From JAPLHV01 sp964464245 (GTDB taxonomy: Bacteria; Caldisericota; JANLFM01): a stretch of 27,011 bases of DNA. Made by a program: the position numbers and the translations under genes. The stretch is taken from positions 1-27,011 of the forward strand of contig CAYXFH010000169.1 of NCBI GenBank assembly GCA_964464245.1, given 5' to 3'. Of the stretch, positions 21,905 to 27,011 are shown piece after piece (the first letter of the stretch is position 1; each line of letters opens with the position of its first letter). The notes beneath the pieces are model-generated. The model ran no database searches, had not been told where the DNA came from, and saw nothing but the letters and a program-made list of their open reading frames with translations.

Positions 21905-21932
21905 TTTTTACTTAACGGGGTGATCCTGTCAA
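21905..21932 (-). promoter_or_regulatory. Promoter for ylxM-ffh
   Basis: On the minus strand: perfect -35 TTGACA (21932-21927), 16-bp spacer, then -10 TAAAAA (21910-21905, 4 of 6). It lies in the 113-nt gap after ftsY; I see no convincing terminator there. The predicted start is only a few bases before the ylxM ATG. Confidence 0.45.
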
Positions 21933-22014
21933 ATAGGGACACCCTGCCGGGGGCTATGCAGTTGGCCATTCGGGGCCTGACTTCGCGGAGGAGCCTGCCC
22001 AGAGAAAGCGGTGG

Positions 22015-22884
22015 TCAAGCCAGAAACTTATCGAGGAAGCCCTCCGGGTCAAAAGTATGCCAATCTCCCACTTTCTCCCCAGTTCCCACGTATTTTATCG
22101 GGATGGCTAACTGTTGCAGGATGGGAAAGAGAAAGCCGGCGCGGGCCGGCGAGTCGAACTTGGTCAAGATCAGGCCGGTCAGGCCCATCACCCGATGAAA
22201 GGACTCTGCTTGGGAGAGGGCATTGAGGCCGGAGTTGGCGTCCAGGGTAAGGAAAACCTCGTCGGGGGCATCGGCTTTCTTGCGCGTTACCGTGCGACGT
22301 ATTTTCTTTAGTTCTTCCATCAAATTGTGCTTAGTCTGTTGGCGCCCGGCCGTGTCCACCAAGACGGCATCGAAACCTTTACTCGCGGCCATCTCCATGG
22401 CATCGAAGACCACCGCCGAAGGATCCCCGCCCATCTCGTGGCCGATGAAAGGCAACCCCAGCCGTTGGGCCCAGATATTGAGTTGCTCTCCGGCCGCGGC
22501 GCGGAAAGTGTCCCCGCCTACCAGTAGGCTGCGCAAGCCTTTCCCCTTCAAATCGGCAGCCAGCTTGGCGATACTGGTGGTTTTACCCGAACCGTTAACA
22601 CCGGTGAAGAGAAAAACGGAAGGAGGCTGAACCGATACCTGAAGCGGTATGGAGGGGGGGATCACCGCTCGTAGGGTGGCACGCAGCTCCGCCATCGTTT
22701 CCTCCAGTGTGGCGCTCTTGGGCAGGGCTTTGCGCAGCCCTGCCAGAACCTCCTCTGTCAGGACCGGACCCAGGTCGCCTTCCAGTAACAACACCTGGAG
22801 AGTTTCCCAGTCCTCCTCGCGCAGTCCACCCTTGCGCTGGAAAAGAGCGCCCAGACTCTCCTTGACCTTACTGAACCAGCTCAC
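22015..22884 (-). CDS. ftsY: Signal recognition particle receptor FtsY
   Basis: FtsY receives SRP at the membrane and hydrolyses GTP together with Ffh. The 289-aa protein lacks the acidic A domain and starts with the N domain (MSWFSKVKESLGALFQRKGG). The G domain has FTGVNGSGKTTSIAKLAADL, GGDTFRAAAGEQLNIWAQRL, GGDPSAVVFDA and VDTAGRQQTKHNLMEELKKI. The usual TKLDGTAKGG loop reads TKFDSPARAGFLFPI here: the TKxD specificity motif is kept but the highly conserved GTAKGG is altered. The GTG start overlaps the rnc stop by 4 nt (GTGA). The smc gene, often between rnc and ftsY in Bacillota, is absent. Confidence 0.95.
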   Translation of the reverse strand: MSWFSKVKESLGALFQRKGGLREEDWETLQVLLLEGDLGPVLTEEVLAGLRKALPKSATLEETMAELRATLRAVIPPSIPLQVSVQPPSVFLFTGVNGSGKTTSIAKLAADLKGKGLRSLLVGGDTFRAAAGEQLNIWAQRLGLPFIGHEMGGDPSAVVFDAMEMAASKGFDAVLVDTAGRQQTKHNLMEELKKIRRTVTRKKADAPDEVFLTLDANSGLNALSQAESFHRVMGLTGLILTKFDSPARAGFLFPILQQLAIPIKYVGTGEKVGDWHTFDPEGFLDKFLA

Positions 22885-23576
22885 TTCCGCTGCATCTCGT
22901 CGGAGAGAAGCTTGTTCTTCTCCAAGAAGACGTGAGCCGCGTTCTGTTCGGCTACTTTCTTTGAGGTTCCGGCGCCTTTGGCTGTCTGGAAACCGGCCAA
23001 GCTAACCCGCACCATGAAAATCCGGGCGTGGGCAGTCCCTTTCTCTTCGGCCACCTTATAGGTGGGAATTTGGTCGGTGTTCCGCTGGGCATACTCCTGC
23101 AGCAAGCTCTTAAAATCGAGGGGCGGAGCATGCATGCTCTCCATTTCACCCTTGAAAAGTTTCAAGATCATTCCTTTGCTCTTGAGGTAACCGCGATCTA
23201 GAAAGTAAGCGCCGATAAGAGCTTCAAGCGCATCGGCAAGGATGGAATCTTTATTCCGTCCCCCGTTTTTGTCCTCCCCTTTGCCCATATAGATCATCAG
23301 CCCGATCTCGATCTCACGTGCTTTGGCAGCCAAAGAGGTCTGGTTGACCATGGCCGCACGACGCTGGGTGAGGTAACCCTCTTGGCTTTCCGGGTAGAGA
23401 GCGAAGAGAGCCTCGGAGATGGCCAGCTCCAAGACGGCATCCCCGAGGAATTCCAGCCGCTCCCAGCACGTACTGCTCGGATCCTCATTGAGGTAAGAGG
23501 AATGGGTCAGCGCCTCTTGAAGCAGCTTCTTGTTGCGAATCTTGAAAAGCGGATGTGCGCTACTCTTCCAGGCGAT
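22881..23576 (-). CDS. rnc: Ribonuclease III, start codon non-canonical or uncertain
   Basis: RNase III cuts double-stranded RNA, including rRNA precursors. The catalytic domain is present: LFKIRNKKLLQEALTHSSYL, then the signature ERLEFLGDAVLELAISEALF (Glu and Asp metal ligands), and DSILADALEALIGAYFLDRG with the second Asp/Glu pair. The dsRNA-binding domain follows (FKSLLQEYAQRNTDQIPTYK, then GAGTSKKVAEQNAAHVFLEK). Nevertheless no ATG, GTG or TTG occurs in frame between the upstream stop (TGA 23591-23589) and a TTG (23432) that lies inside the signature. The start I report is an ATC at 23576, giving 231 aa; an ATT at 23540 is another choice. An indel in the assembly, or a frameshift from the ACP-like gene, are also possible. 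Confidence 0.8.
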   Translation of the reverse strand: MAWKSSAHPLFKIRNKKLLQEALTHSSYLNEDPSSTCWERLEFLGDAVLELAISEALFALYPESQEGYLTQRRAAMVNQTSLAAKAREIEIGLMIYMGKGEDKNGGRNKDSILADALEALIGAYFLDRGYLKSKGMILKLFKGEMESMHAPPLDFKSLLQEYAQRNTDQIPTYKVAEEKGTAHARIFMVRVSLAGFQTAKGAGTSKKVAEQNAAHVFLEKNKLLSDEMQRK

Positions 23577-23805
23577 CTTGAATAGCCCTCACTGCGTCTC
23601 CAACAGTCTCCAGATTTTCCAGTTCCTCGTCAGGGATGCGAATGCCAAAGACGTCCTCCACCGCTTCAGCGAATTCCAGCATGTATTCAGGGTCAGCGCT
23701 CAGATCGTCGAAGAAGGAAGCCGACAGGGTCACTTCCTCCGGTTCCACTGCCAACTGATCGACGATCGTCTCTTGGACCCGCTGGAAGATCTCTTCCGTG
23801 TTCAT
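23560..23805 (-). CDS. Acyl-carrier-protein-like protein without the phosphopantetheine serine
   Basis: An 81-aa acidic four-helix protein in the position of acpP between plsX and rnc. The fold is clear: FQRVQETIVDQLAVEPEEVT, SASFFDDLSADPEYMLEFAE, AVEDVFGIRIPDEELENLET and VGDAVRAIQDRLEE match ACP helices I-IV. The canonical D-S-L motif, whose Ser carries the 4'-phosphopantetheine arm, reads D-P-E (Pro39), from a clean CCT codon. It cannot be modified in the usual way, so it is unlikely to carry acyl chains. The ATG follows the plsX stop directly (TAA-ATG) behind AAAGGAG, suggesting it is translated efficiently. A genuine acpP is presumably elsewhere in the genome. Confidence 0.85.
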   Translation of the reverse strand: MNTEEIFQRVQETIVDQLAVEPEEVTLSASFFDDLSADPEYMLEFAEAVEDVFGIRIPDEELENLETVGDAVRAIQDRLEE

Positions 23806-24819
23806 TTAAGTTCCGCTCCTTTGTTCTCCGTATTGTGCAAGCGACGCGCGCATCGCCCGAACAATGTCGTGTTCTACTGCTCTGGCCGCCAGACGTATCC
23901 CGTTGGCGAAGGCTGGCGCCCTCGAACGTCCATGACTGATAAAGGCCAACCCGTTGAGGCCCAGCAATGGAGCCGCGCCGATCTTACTATAATCCATCCG
24001 TTCTTTGATGGCGGAAATAACCGGTCGCAGCAAGAGGGCTCCCGTTTTGTACCGTATCGAGGCGCCGATCTCTTTGTCCAGCAATTGGAAGATCACCTCG
24101 ACAGTGCCCTCCATCGCTTTGAGGGCGACATTGCCGAGAAATCCATCGGCGACGACAACATCGGCCATATTTTGCAGGATATCTTTCCCCTCGATATTGC
24201 CGACGAACCGGAGTCCGCTTGTTGCGAGCATCTCGTGCGCTCTCTTGACAACATCGTTACCCTTGTGCCCTTCCTCCCCGTTGGAGAGGAGGGCGACTCG
24301 AGGATGCTCGATACCCCGATCCAAGGAAACAAATCGCTCGGCCAAGAGGGCGAACTGCAACAGTTGCTCGCTGGAACAATCCACGTTGGCTCCAGCATCT
24401 ACGAGGAAAACCGGACCTTCACGTCCCGGTAGGATAGCGGCCAGGGGCGGGCGCTTGACACCCTCCAATCGGCCGAAAGCAAGCAATGCAGCCGCCATTA
24501 CGGCGCCGGTATTGCCCGCTGAGAGGAAGGCGTCTGCCTGTCCTTCTACTACCAGTCGCAGGCCCTCCTGAATAGAGGAGTCGCGTTTGCGCAAAGAAAA
24601 ACTTGCGGTCTCGTCCATTCCCACTACCTCCTCCGCTGGGTGCAGCCGGCAGTGTTCAGGGGGGAGAGCCAATTCGTCGATGTGCGGTTGGACCACCCTT
24701 GGCGAGCCGACCAGAATCACCTCGACGAGACCTTCCCGGATGACTTCTTGCGCTCCCAGGAGAACCTCTCGAGGGGCATTGTCTCCACCGACCGCATCCA
24801 GGGCGATGCGGATCGCCAC
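23806..24819 (-). CDS. plsX: Phosphate acyltransferase PlsX
   Basis: PlsX converts acyl-ACP to acyl-phosphate, the acyl donor for PlsY in phosphatidic acid synthesis. The 337-aa protein has the N-terminal IRIALDAVGGDNAPREVLLG, DETASFSLRKRDSSIQEGLR, AFLSAGNTGAVMAAALLAFG and the C-terminal ADVVVADGFLGNVALKAMEG with LLRPVISAIKERMDYSKIGA. All family motifs are present and the length is normal. The GTG start (24819) lies 2 nt after the rpmF stop. It is followed by the Ser-less ACP-like gene. Confidence 0.96.
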   Translation of the reverse strand: MAIRIALDAVGGDNAPREVLLGAQEVIREGLVEVILVGSPRVVQPHIDELALPPEHCRLHPAEEVVGMDETASFSLRKRDSSIQEGLRLVVEGQADAFLSAGNTGAVMAAALLAFGRLEGVKRPPLAAILPGREGPVFLVDAGANVDCSSEQLLQFALLAERFVSLDRGIEHPRVALLSNGEEGHKGNDVVKRAHEMLATSGLRFVGNIEGKDILQNMADVVVADGFLGNVALKAMEGTVEVIFQLLDKEIGASIRYKTGALLLRPVISAIKERMDYSKIGAAPLLGLNGLAFISHGRSRAPAFANGIRLAARAVEHDIVRAMRASLAQYGEQRSGT

Positions 24820-24821
24820 TG

Positions 24822-25034
24822 CTAGCGGCCCCGCATCTTTTTCTTGTGTTCCTTGACGACGACTTCAACCTCGTGACGGTCTTTGTAATAACCGCAACTG
24901 GGGCAGACATGGTGAGGCTGGGTCAATTTGTGGCAGTGCGCACACTGCACCATCGCCGGCGCCTCGATCTTGCTGGTGGCATGCTGGCGCTGACGGATCT
25001 TAGTCGAAGTTGTTTTTTTCTTGGGAACTCCCAT
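24822..25034 (-). CDS. rpmF: 50S ribosomal protein L32
   Basis: L32, 70 aa. It starts MGVPKKKTTSTKIRQRQHAT with the usual basic N-terminus and carries a four-Cys zinc ribbon (CAHC and CPSC) in VQCAHCHKLTQPHHVCPSCG. The C-terminal tail is slightly longer than the ~60-aa norm (VVVKEHKKKMRGR). The ATG is preceded by AAGGAGGAA. The DUF177-rpmF-plsX arrangement is conserved in many bacteria. Confidence 0.97.
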   Translation of the reverse strand: MGVPKKKTTSTKIRQRQHATSKIEAPAMVQCAHCHKLTQPHHVCPSCGYYKDRHEVEVVVKEHKKKMRGR

Positions 25035-25055
25035 GGTGTTCCTCCTTCCTGCAGG

Positions 25056-25529
25056 TTAATCCTGCTCTTGCGAGCAGGCGCACTTTCTCTCGTTGCGGTT
25101 GGCGCCGCATTGGAGACAGATCCCCTGGCAACCCTCCTGGCAAAGAGGAGTCCAAGGGACGGCCAGATGCAAGGTTTCACGGATTGTCTGGTTTAGGTCG
25201 ATCTCATCGCCGAAGAATGCGAAAGTATTGAGATCCTCCAGTTCCCCGGTAGAGTTATACGCAAACTCATCGTTCCCGGCTGCATAGTATTCATCTAGTT
25301 CCGCCGACAACGGCAAGACGAAGCTTCCCAGACAGCGCGAACAGTCCATGCGAGCGCGGGTGTGTAGTTCGCCGGTGAGATGGAAGCGCGGTCCTAGATT
25401 TTCCACGCGGACCCAGCCACGCACAGGTTCCTCCAACTCCAGACCCTCGATAGATTGGGGACTTAGGTAGACGGGAACCTCCAGCATCCCGCCTAGGACT
25501 TTGTGGATCTCAGAGATGTTGACGATCAT
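25056..25529 (-). CDS. DUF177/YceD family protein
   Basis: A 157-aa member of the YceD/DUF177 family, associated with 23S rRNA accumulation in other bacteria and nearly always encoded just before rpmF. The family features are the first half with RVENLGPRFHLTGELHTRAR, MDCSRCLGSFVLPLSAELDE, the acidic EIDLNQTIRETLHLAVPWTP and the Cys-rich end CQEGCQGICLQCGANRNERK. The four C-terminal Cys suggest metal binding. The ATG (25529) was chosen over an upstream start; a -10 box ends 9 nt before it, and no ribosome binding site is seen. Confidence 0.9.
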   Translation of the reverse strand: MIVNISEIHKVLGGMLEVPVYLSPQSIEGLELEEPVRGWVRVENLGPRFHLTGELHTRARMDCSRCLGSFVLPLSAELDEYYAAGNDEFAYNSTGELEDLNTFAFFGDEIDLNQTIRETLHLAVPWTPLCQEGCQGICLQCGANRNERKCACSQEQD

Positions 25530-25538
25530 AACTCGGGT

Positions 25539-25567
25539 ATCATACGGAAATCCGCTCCTATAAACAA
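25539..25567 (-). promoter_or_regulatory. Candidate promoter for the DUF177-rpmF-plsX operon
   Basis: On the minus strand: -35 TTGTTT (25567-25562, 3 of 6), 17-bp spacer, -10 TATGAT (25544-25539, 5 of 6). The -10 ends 9 nt before the ATG, so the mRNA leader would be only a few nucleotides. Confidence 0.45.
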
Positions 25568-25575
25568 GGGAGCCA

Positions 25576-25594
25576 GGATGAATGGCCTTCATCC
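25576..25594 (-). terminator. Hairpin directly after usp, weak terminator candidate
   Basis: A perfect 7-bp stem (GGATGAA and TTCATCC) with a 5-nt loop begins right after the usp stop codon. There is no U-run after it on the minus strand, so intrinsic termination is doubtful. It may be an mRNA-stabilising structure instead. Confidence 0.3.
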
Positions 25595-26041
25595 TCAGCG
25601 AGCAATCAGGACCGGGCAATGGGCGTGGTGTACGACAGCGTCCGAAACCGATCCCAGCAGAAAGCCTAATACCCGGGAAAGTCCGCGTGAACCCAACACG
25701 ATCAGATCGTAACCCCCTTTTTTGGCGGTCTCCAGGATCACCCCAGCGGCGTGTCCCTCCTCCATGATCGTGTCGATGGTGGCGGGGGACCCGGCAAACA
25801 CCCCTTCTGCGGTCTCCAGGACTTCCTGCCCTTCCTTTTGCCGGAAAACCAGGATTTCCGGGATCGCGGATAGATAACGCTCGTCACCCGGAGTGGTGGC
25901 CGCCATCAGGGCAACCGGAGCCAACACGTAGAGCAGGGTGACCTCTGCCGCTTGACAACTATCGGCGAGGCTGCGGGCGATAAGTAATCCCTTCTTGGAC
26001 TCCTCTGAGCCATCCACCGGCACCAGGATTTTCTTGAACAC
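25595..26041 (-). CDS. Universal stress protein (UspA family, ATP-binding type)
   Basis: A 148-aa UspA-fold protein, the cytoplasmic stress and energy sensor family. The start FKKILVPVDGSEESKKGLLI and the nucleotide-binding loop G-x2-G-x9-G-S in GSRGLSRVLGFLLGSVSDAV place it in the ATP-binding subgroup; the VVHHAHCPVLI end is standard. The GTG at 26041 was preferred because it has GGAGG 7 nt upstream and gives the usual MFKKI start; a (TG)n run allows two GTG readings. It is divergently transcribed from the STAS-domain gene, in a 191-nt gap with both promoters. Confidence 0.93.
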   Translation of the reverse strand: MFKKILVPVDGSEESKKGLLIARSLADSCQAAEVTLLYVLAPVALMAATTPGDERYLSAIPEILVFRQKEGQEVLETAEGVFAGSPATIDTIMEEGHAAGVILETAKKGGYDLIVLGSRGLSRVLGFLLGSVSDAVVHHAHCPVLIAR

Positions 26042-26068
26042 ACACACACCTCCTTCTCGGTATTCCTT

Positions 26069-26077
26069 ATTATCTCA
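26069..26077 (-). promoter_or_regulatory. Candidate extended -10 promoter for usp
   Basis: The minus strand has TGA followed by GATAAT (-10 at 26074-26069, 5 of 6), an extended -10 without a recognisable -35. The predicted start would be about 20 nt before the usp GTG. Confidence 0.35.
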
Positions 26078-26196
26078 CGGTACACCGCACTCCCCTACCC
26101 TTTCCTACCACAGTGCGACTTTTTTTAACTTAGGTAGGCCAGGAGCCAGACAACTTCTCGAAAATGTGCCTGACCGCGCACAAATCATCAAAACCT

Positions 26197-26205
26197 TGCT
26201 ACAAT
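26197..26205 (+). promoter_or_regulatory. Candidate extended -10 promoter for the STAS gene
   Basis: TGC followed by TACAAT (-10 at 26200-26205, 5 of 6) on the plus strand. The -35 region is poor. The expected start near 26212 gives a leader of about 20 nt carrying GAGGAGGG before the TTG at 26233. Confidence 0.4.
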
Positions 26206-26232
26206 GGCAGAATAATGAATGAGGAGGGAAAT

Positions 26233-26622
26233 TTGGACATCAAAGCGACACAAGAACAAGGCAAAGTACTCGTTACCGTCCTCCGCTTGACCGGTAACCT
26301 CGACGTGGAATCTTATGAGAAACTGATCGCCGAGGCTGAGGCGCTGAAGGCCGCCGGCACACTGAACTTGCTACTCGACTTGAAGGAAGTGCCCTACATC
26401 AGCAGCTCGGGGTTGCGAGCCTTGAACATCATCTTCAAGTCTTACAAGGGCGACGAGAAAGAGGAAGAGCTTAGCAAAGGGCTCCGCGACGGCACCTACA
26501 AATCTGCCCACTTCAAACTGTTGAGCCCGTCCAAGACGGTAATGGAAGGGTTGAAGATCACCGGCTTCGACATGTTCTTGGAGATACACAAAAACCTCAA
26601 GGATGCCGTCAACTCGTTCTAA
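26233..26622 (+). CDS. STAS-domain anti-sigma factor antagonist
   Basis: A 129-aa STAS-fold protein like SpoIIAA/RsbV, which binds an anti-sigma factor kinase and is switched by phosphorylation on a Ser. It has VTVLRLTGNLDVESYEKLIA (first strand and helix), LLLDLKEVPYISSSGLRALN with the conserved Ser-Ser-Gly, then a long insertion of charged residues (KGDEKEEELSKGLRDGTYKS) and the LKITGFDMFLEIHKNLKDAV end. The only plus-strand gene. The TTG start was chosen for its strong GGAGGG 5 nt upstream; an ATG at 26215 without a binding site is the alternative. No partner kinase or sigma factor lies nearby, so the target is unknown. Confidence 0.88.
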   Translation: MDIKATQEQGKVLVTVLRLTGNLDVESYEKLIAEAEALKAAGTLNLLLDLKEVPYISSSGLRALNIIFKSYKGDEKEEELSKGLRDGTYKSAHFKLLSPSKTVMEGLKITGFDMFLEIHKNLKDAVNSF

Positions 26623-26646
26623 TCGGCTTGTTGTACAGCTCACACG

Positions 26647-26677
26647 GGCGTCTCCATCACGGAGACGCCTTTTTCTT
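26647..26677 (+). terminator. Rho-independent terminator after the STAS gene
   Basis: A perfect 9-bp stem GGCGTCTCC / GGAGACGCC with a 5-nt loop, followed by TTTTTCTT. A textbook intrinsic terminator on the plus strand. The minus-strand side has no U-run after the stem, so it probably does not stop the converging tRNA transcript. Confidence 0.93.
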
Positions 26678-26767
26678 GCCAGCGCTGCAGGTAGATGTTG
26701 GAGGACGAGCTGGTAAACGGGATTAGGAAACCCAGCAAGCAAGGCCTTCTCGTTAAGATGCTTCAAG

Positions 26768-26851
26768 TGCCGGGGACCGGAATCGAACCGGTACTCCCTT
26801 GCGGGAAGCGGATTTTAAGTCCGCTGCGTCTGCCAGTTCCGCCACCCCGGC
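26768..26851 (-). tRNA. tRNA-Leu (anticodon UAA)
   Basis: A class II tRNA. The acceptor stem GCCGGGG/CCCCGGC is perfect, the anticodon arm is GCGGA-CTTAAAA-TCCGC with anticodon TAA, the variable arm is TCCCGCAAGGGAG, and the T arm is CCGGTTCGATTCCGG. The discriminator is A and no CCA is encoded. It reads UUA codons. Confidence 0.95.
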
Positions 26852-26871
26852 ATCAAAATGGAGGGAAAAAA

Positions 26872-26945
26872 TGGAGGCGACACCCGGATTCGAACCGGGG
26901 ATGAGGGTTTTGCAGACCCTTGCCTTGCCACTTGGCTATGTCGCC
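26872..26945 (-). tRNA. tRNA-Cys (anticodon GCA)
   Basis: Acceptor stem GGCGACA/TGTCGCC, anticodon loop with GCA (GGGTC-TGCAA-AACCC region), T arm CCCGGTTCGAATCCGGG, discriminator U and an encoded CCA. All standard arms are present. Confidence 0.95.
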
Positions 26946-26949
26946 TCTT

Positions 26950-27011
26950 TGGAGCGGGAAACGGGGATCGAACCCGCGACCCTCAGCTTGGGAAGCTGAT
27001 GCTCTACCGGC
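26950..27011 (-). tRNA. tRNA-Gly (anticodon CCC), 5' part beyond the window
   Basis: The anticodon stem-loop TCAGC-TTCCCAA-GCTGA gives anticodon CCC; the T arm GCGGGTTCGATCCCCGT, the 3' acceptor strand TTCCCGC, discriminator U and an encoded CCA follow. The first ~14 nt (5' acceptor strand and start of the D arm) are cut by the right edge. Confidence 0.88.

Noticed and set aside
21933..22014. Terminator between ftsY and ylxM
   Set aside because: GC-rich stretches can pair, but no clean stem followed by a U-run is present on the minus strand.
23530..24432. A 300-codon plus-strand ORF opposite the ACP-like gene and plsX
   Set aside because: It is the shadow of two intact minus-strand genes, with no ribosome binding site or family resemblance.
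26623..26767. A further gene between the STAS gene and tRNA-Leu
   Set aside because: The only open frames are short or antisense to the STAS gene and tRNA; apart from the terminator I see nothing supported here.

Overview
The window is about 27 kb of a compact bacterial chromosome of moderately high GC (by eye about 55-60%). Nearly everything is coded on the minus strand: 36 protein genes run right to left from a universal stress protein to secA, often overlapping by 1-13 nt. A single STAS-domain gene is on the plus strand near the right edge, followed by a clear rho-independent terminator and then a minus-strand tRNA cluster (Leu-UAA, Cys-GCA, Gly-CCC cut by the edge). The order DUF177-rpmF-plsX-acp-rnc-ftsY-ylxM-ffh-rpsP-khpA-ylqD-rimM-trmD-(SPOUT methyltransferase)-rplS-lepB-rnhB-yraN-comM-dprA-rpsB-tsf-pyrH-frr-(uppS position)-cdsA-rseP-ispG, plus hpf-secA, is the classic Bacillota (Firmicutes, clostridia-like) backbone. 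YlxM, YlqD, the PF09936-type methyltransferase and a long HPF agree with this. I would place it as a deep or uncultured Bacillota-like lineage, but this is inference from synteny, not a phylogeny.

Region by region. 1-1751: secA (its 3' end lies beyond the left edge) and hpf, with a possible 13-codon leader ORF between them. 1865-6146: rsmI, a three-GAF diguanylate cyclase, a protein that looks like a catalytically dead PTS Enzyme I barrel, and a GT2 glycosyltransferase. 6143-9835: isoprenoid, phospholipid and membrane-protease genes (ispG, rseP, cdsA), a degenerate UppS-like protein, and a small unknown. 9846-12599: frr, pyrH, tsf, rpsB. 12771-17413: DNA uptake and processing (dprA, comM, yraN, rnhB), lepB, rplS. 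17541-21895: tRNA and rRNA maturation and SRP genes. 22015-25529: ftsY, rnc, an ACP-like gene, plsX, rpmF, DUF177. 25595-27011: usp, STAS, terminator and tRNAs.

The most striking pattern is that several genes sit at conserved positions but have lost diagnostic residues. The ACP next to plsX has Pro instead of the phosphopantetheine Ser. The UppS homologue between frr and cdsA has lost the catalytic Asp and both IPP-binding Arg. A stand-alone Enzyme I C-terminal-like protein has lost all recognisable active-site residues. All three reading frames are intact, which suggests non-catalytic or regulatory roles rather than decay. In addition, dxr and smc are absent from their usual places, and rnc has no ATG, GTG or TTG upstream of its catalytic motif. 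About half the genes use GTG or TTG starts, and several promoters appear to start transcription within a few bases of the start codon (leaderless or nearly so).
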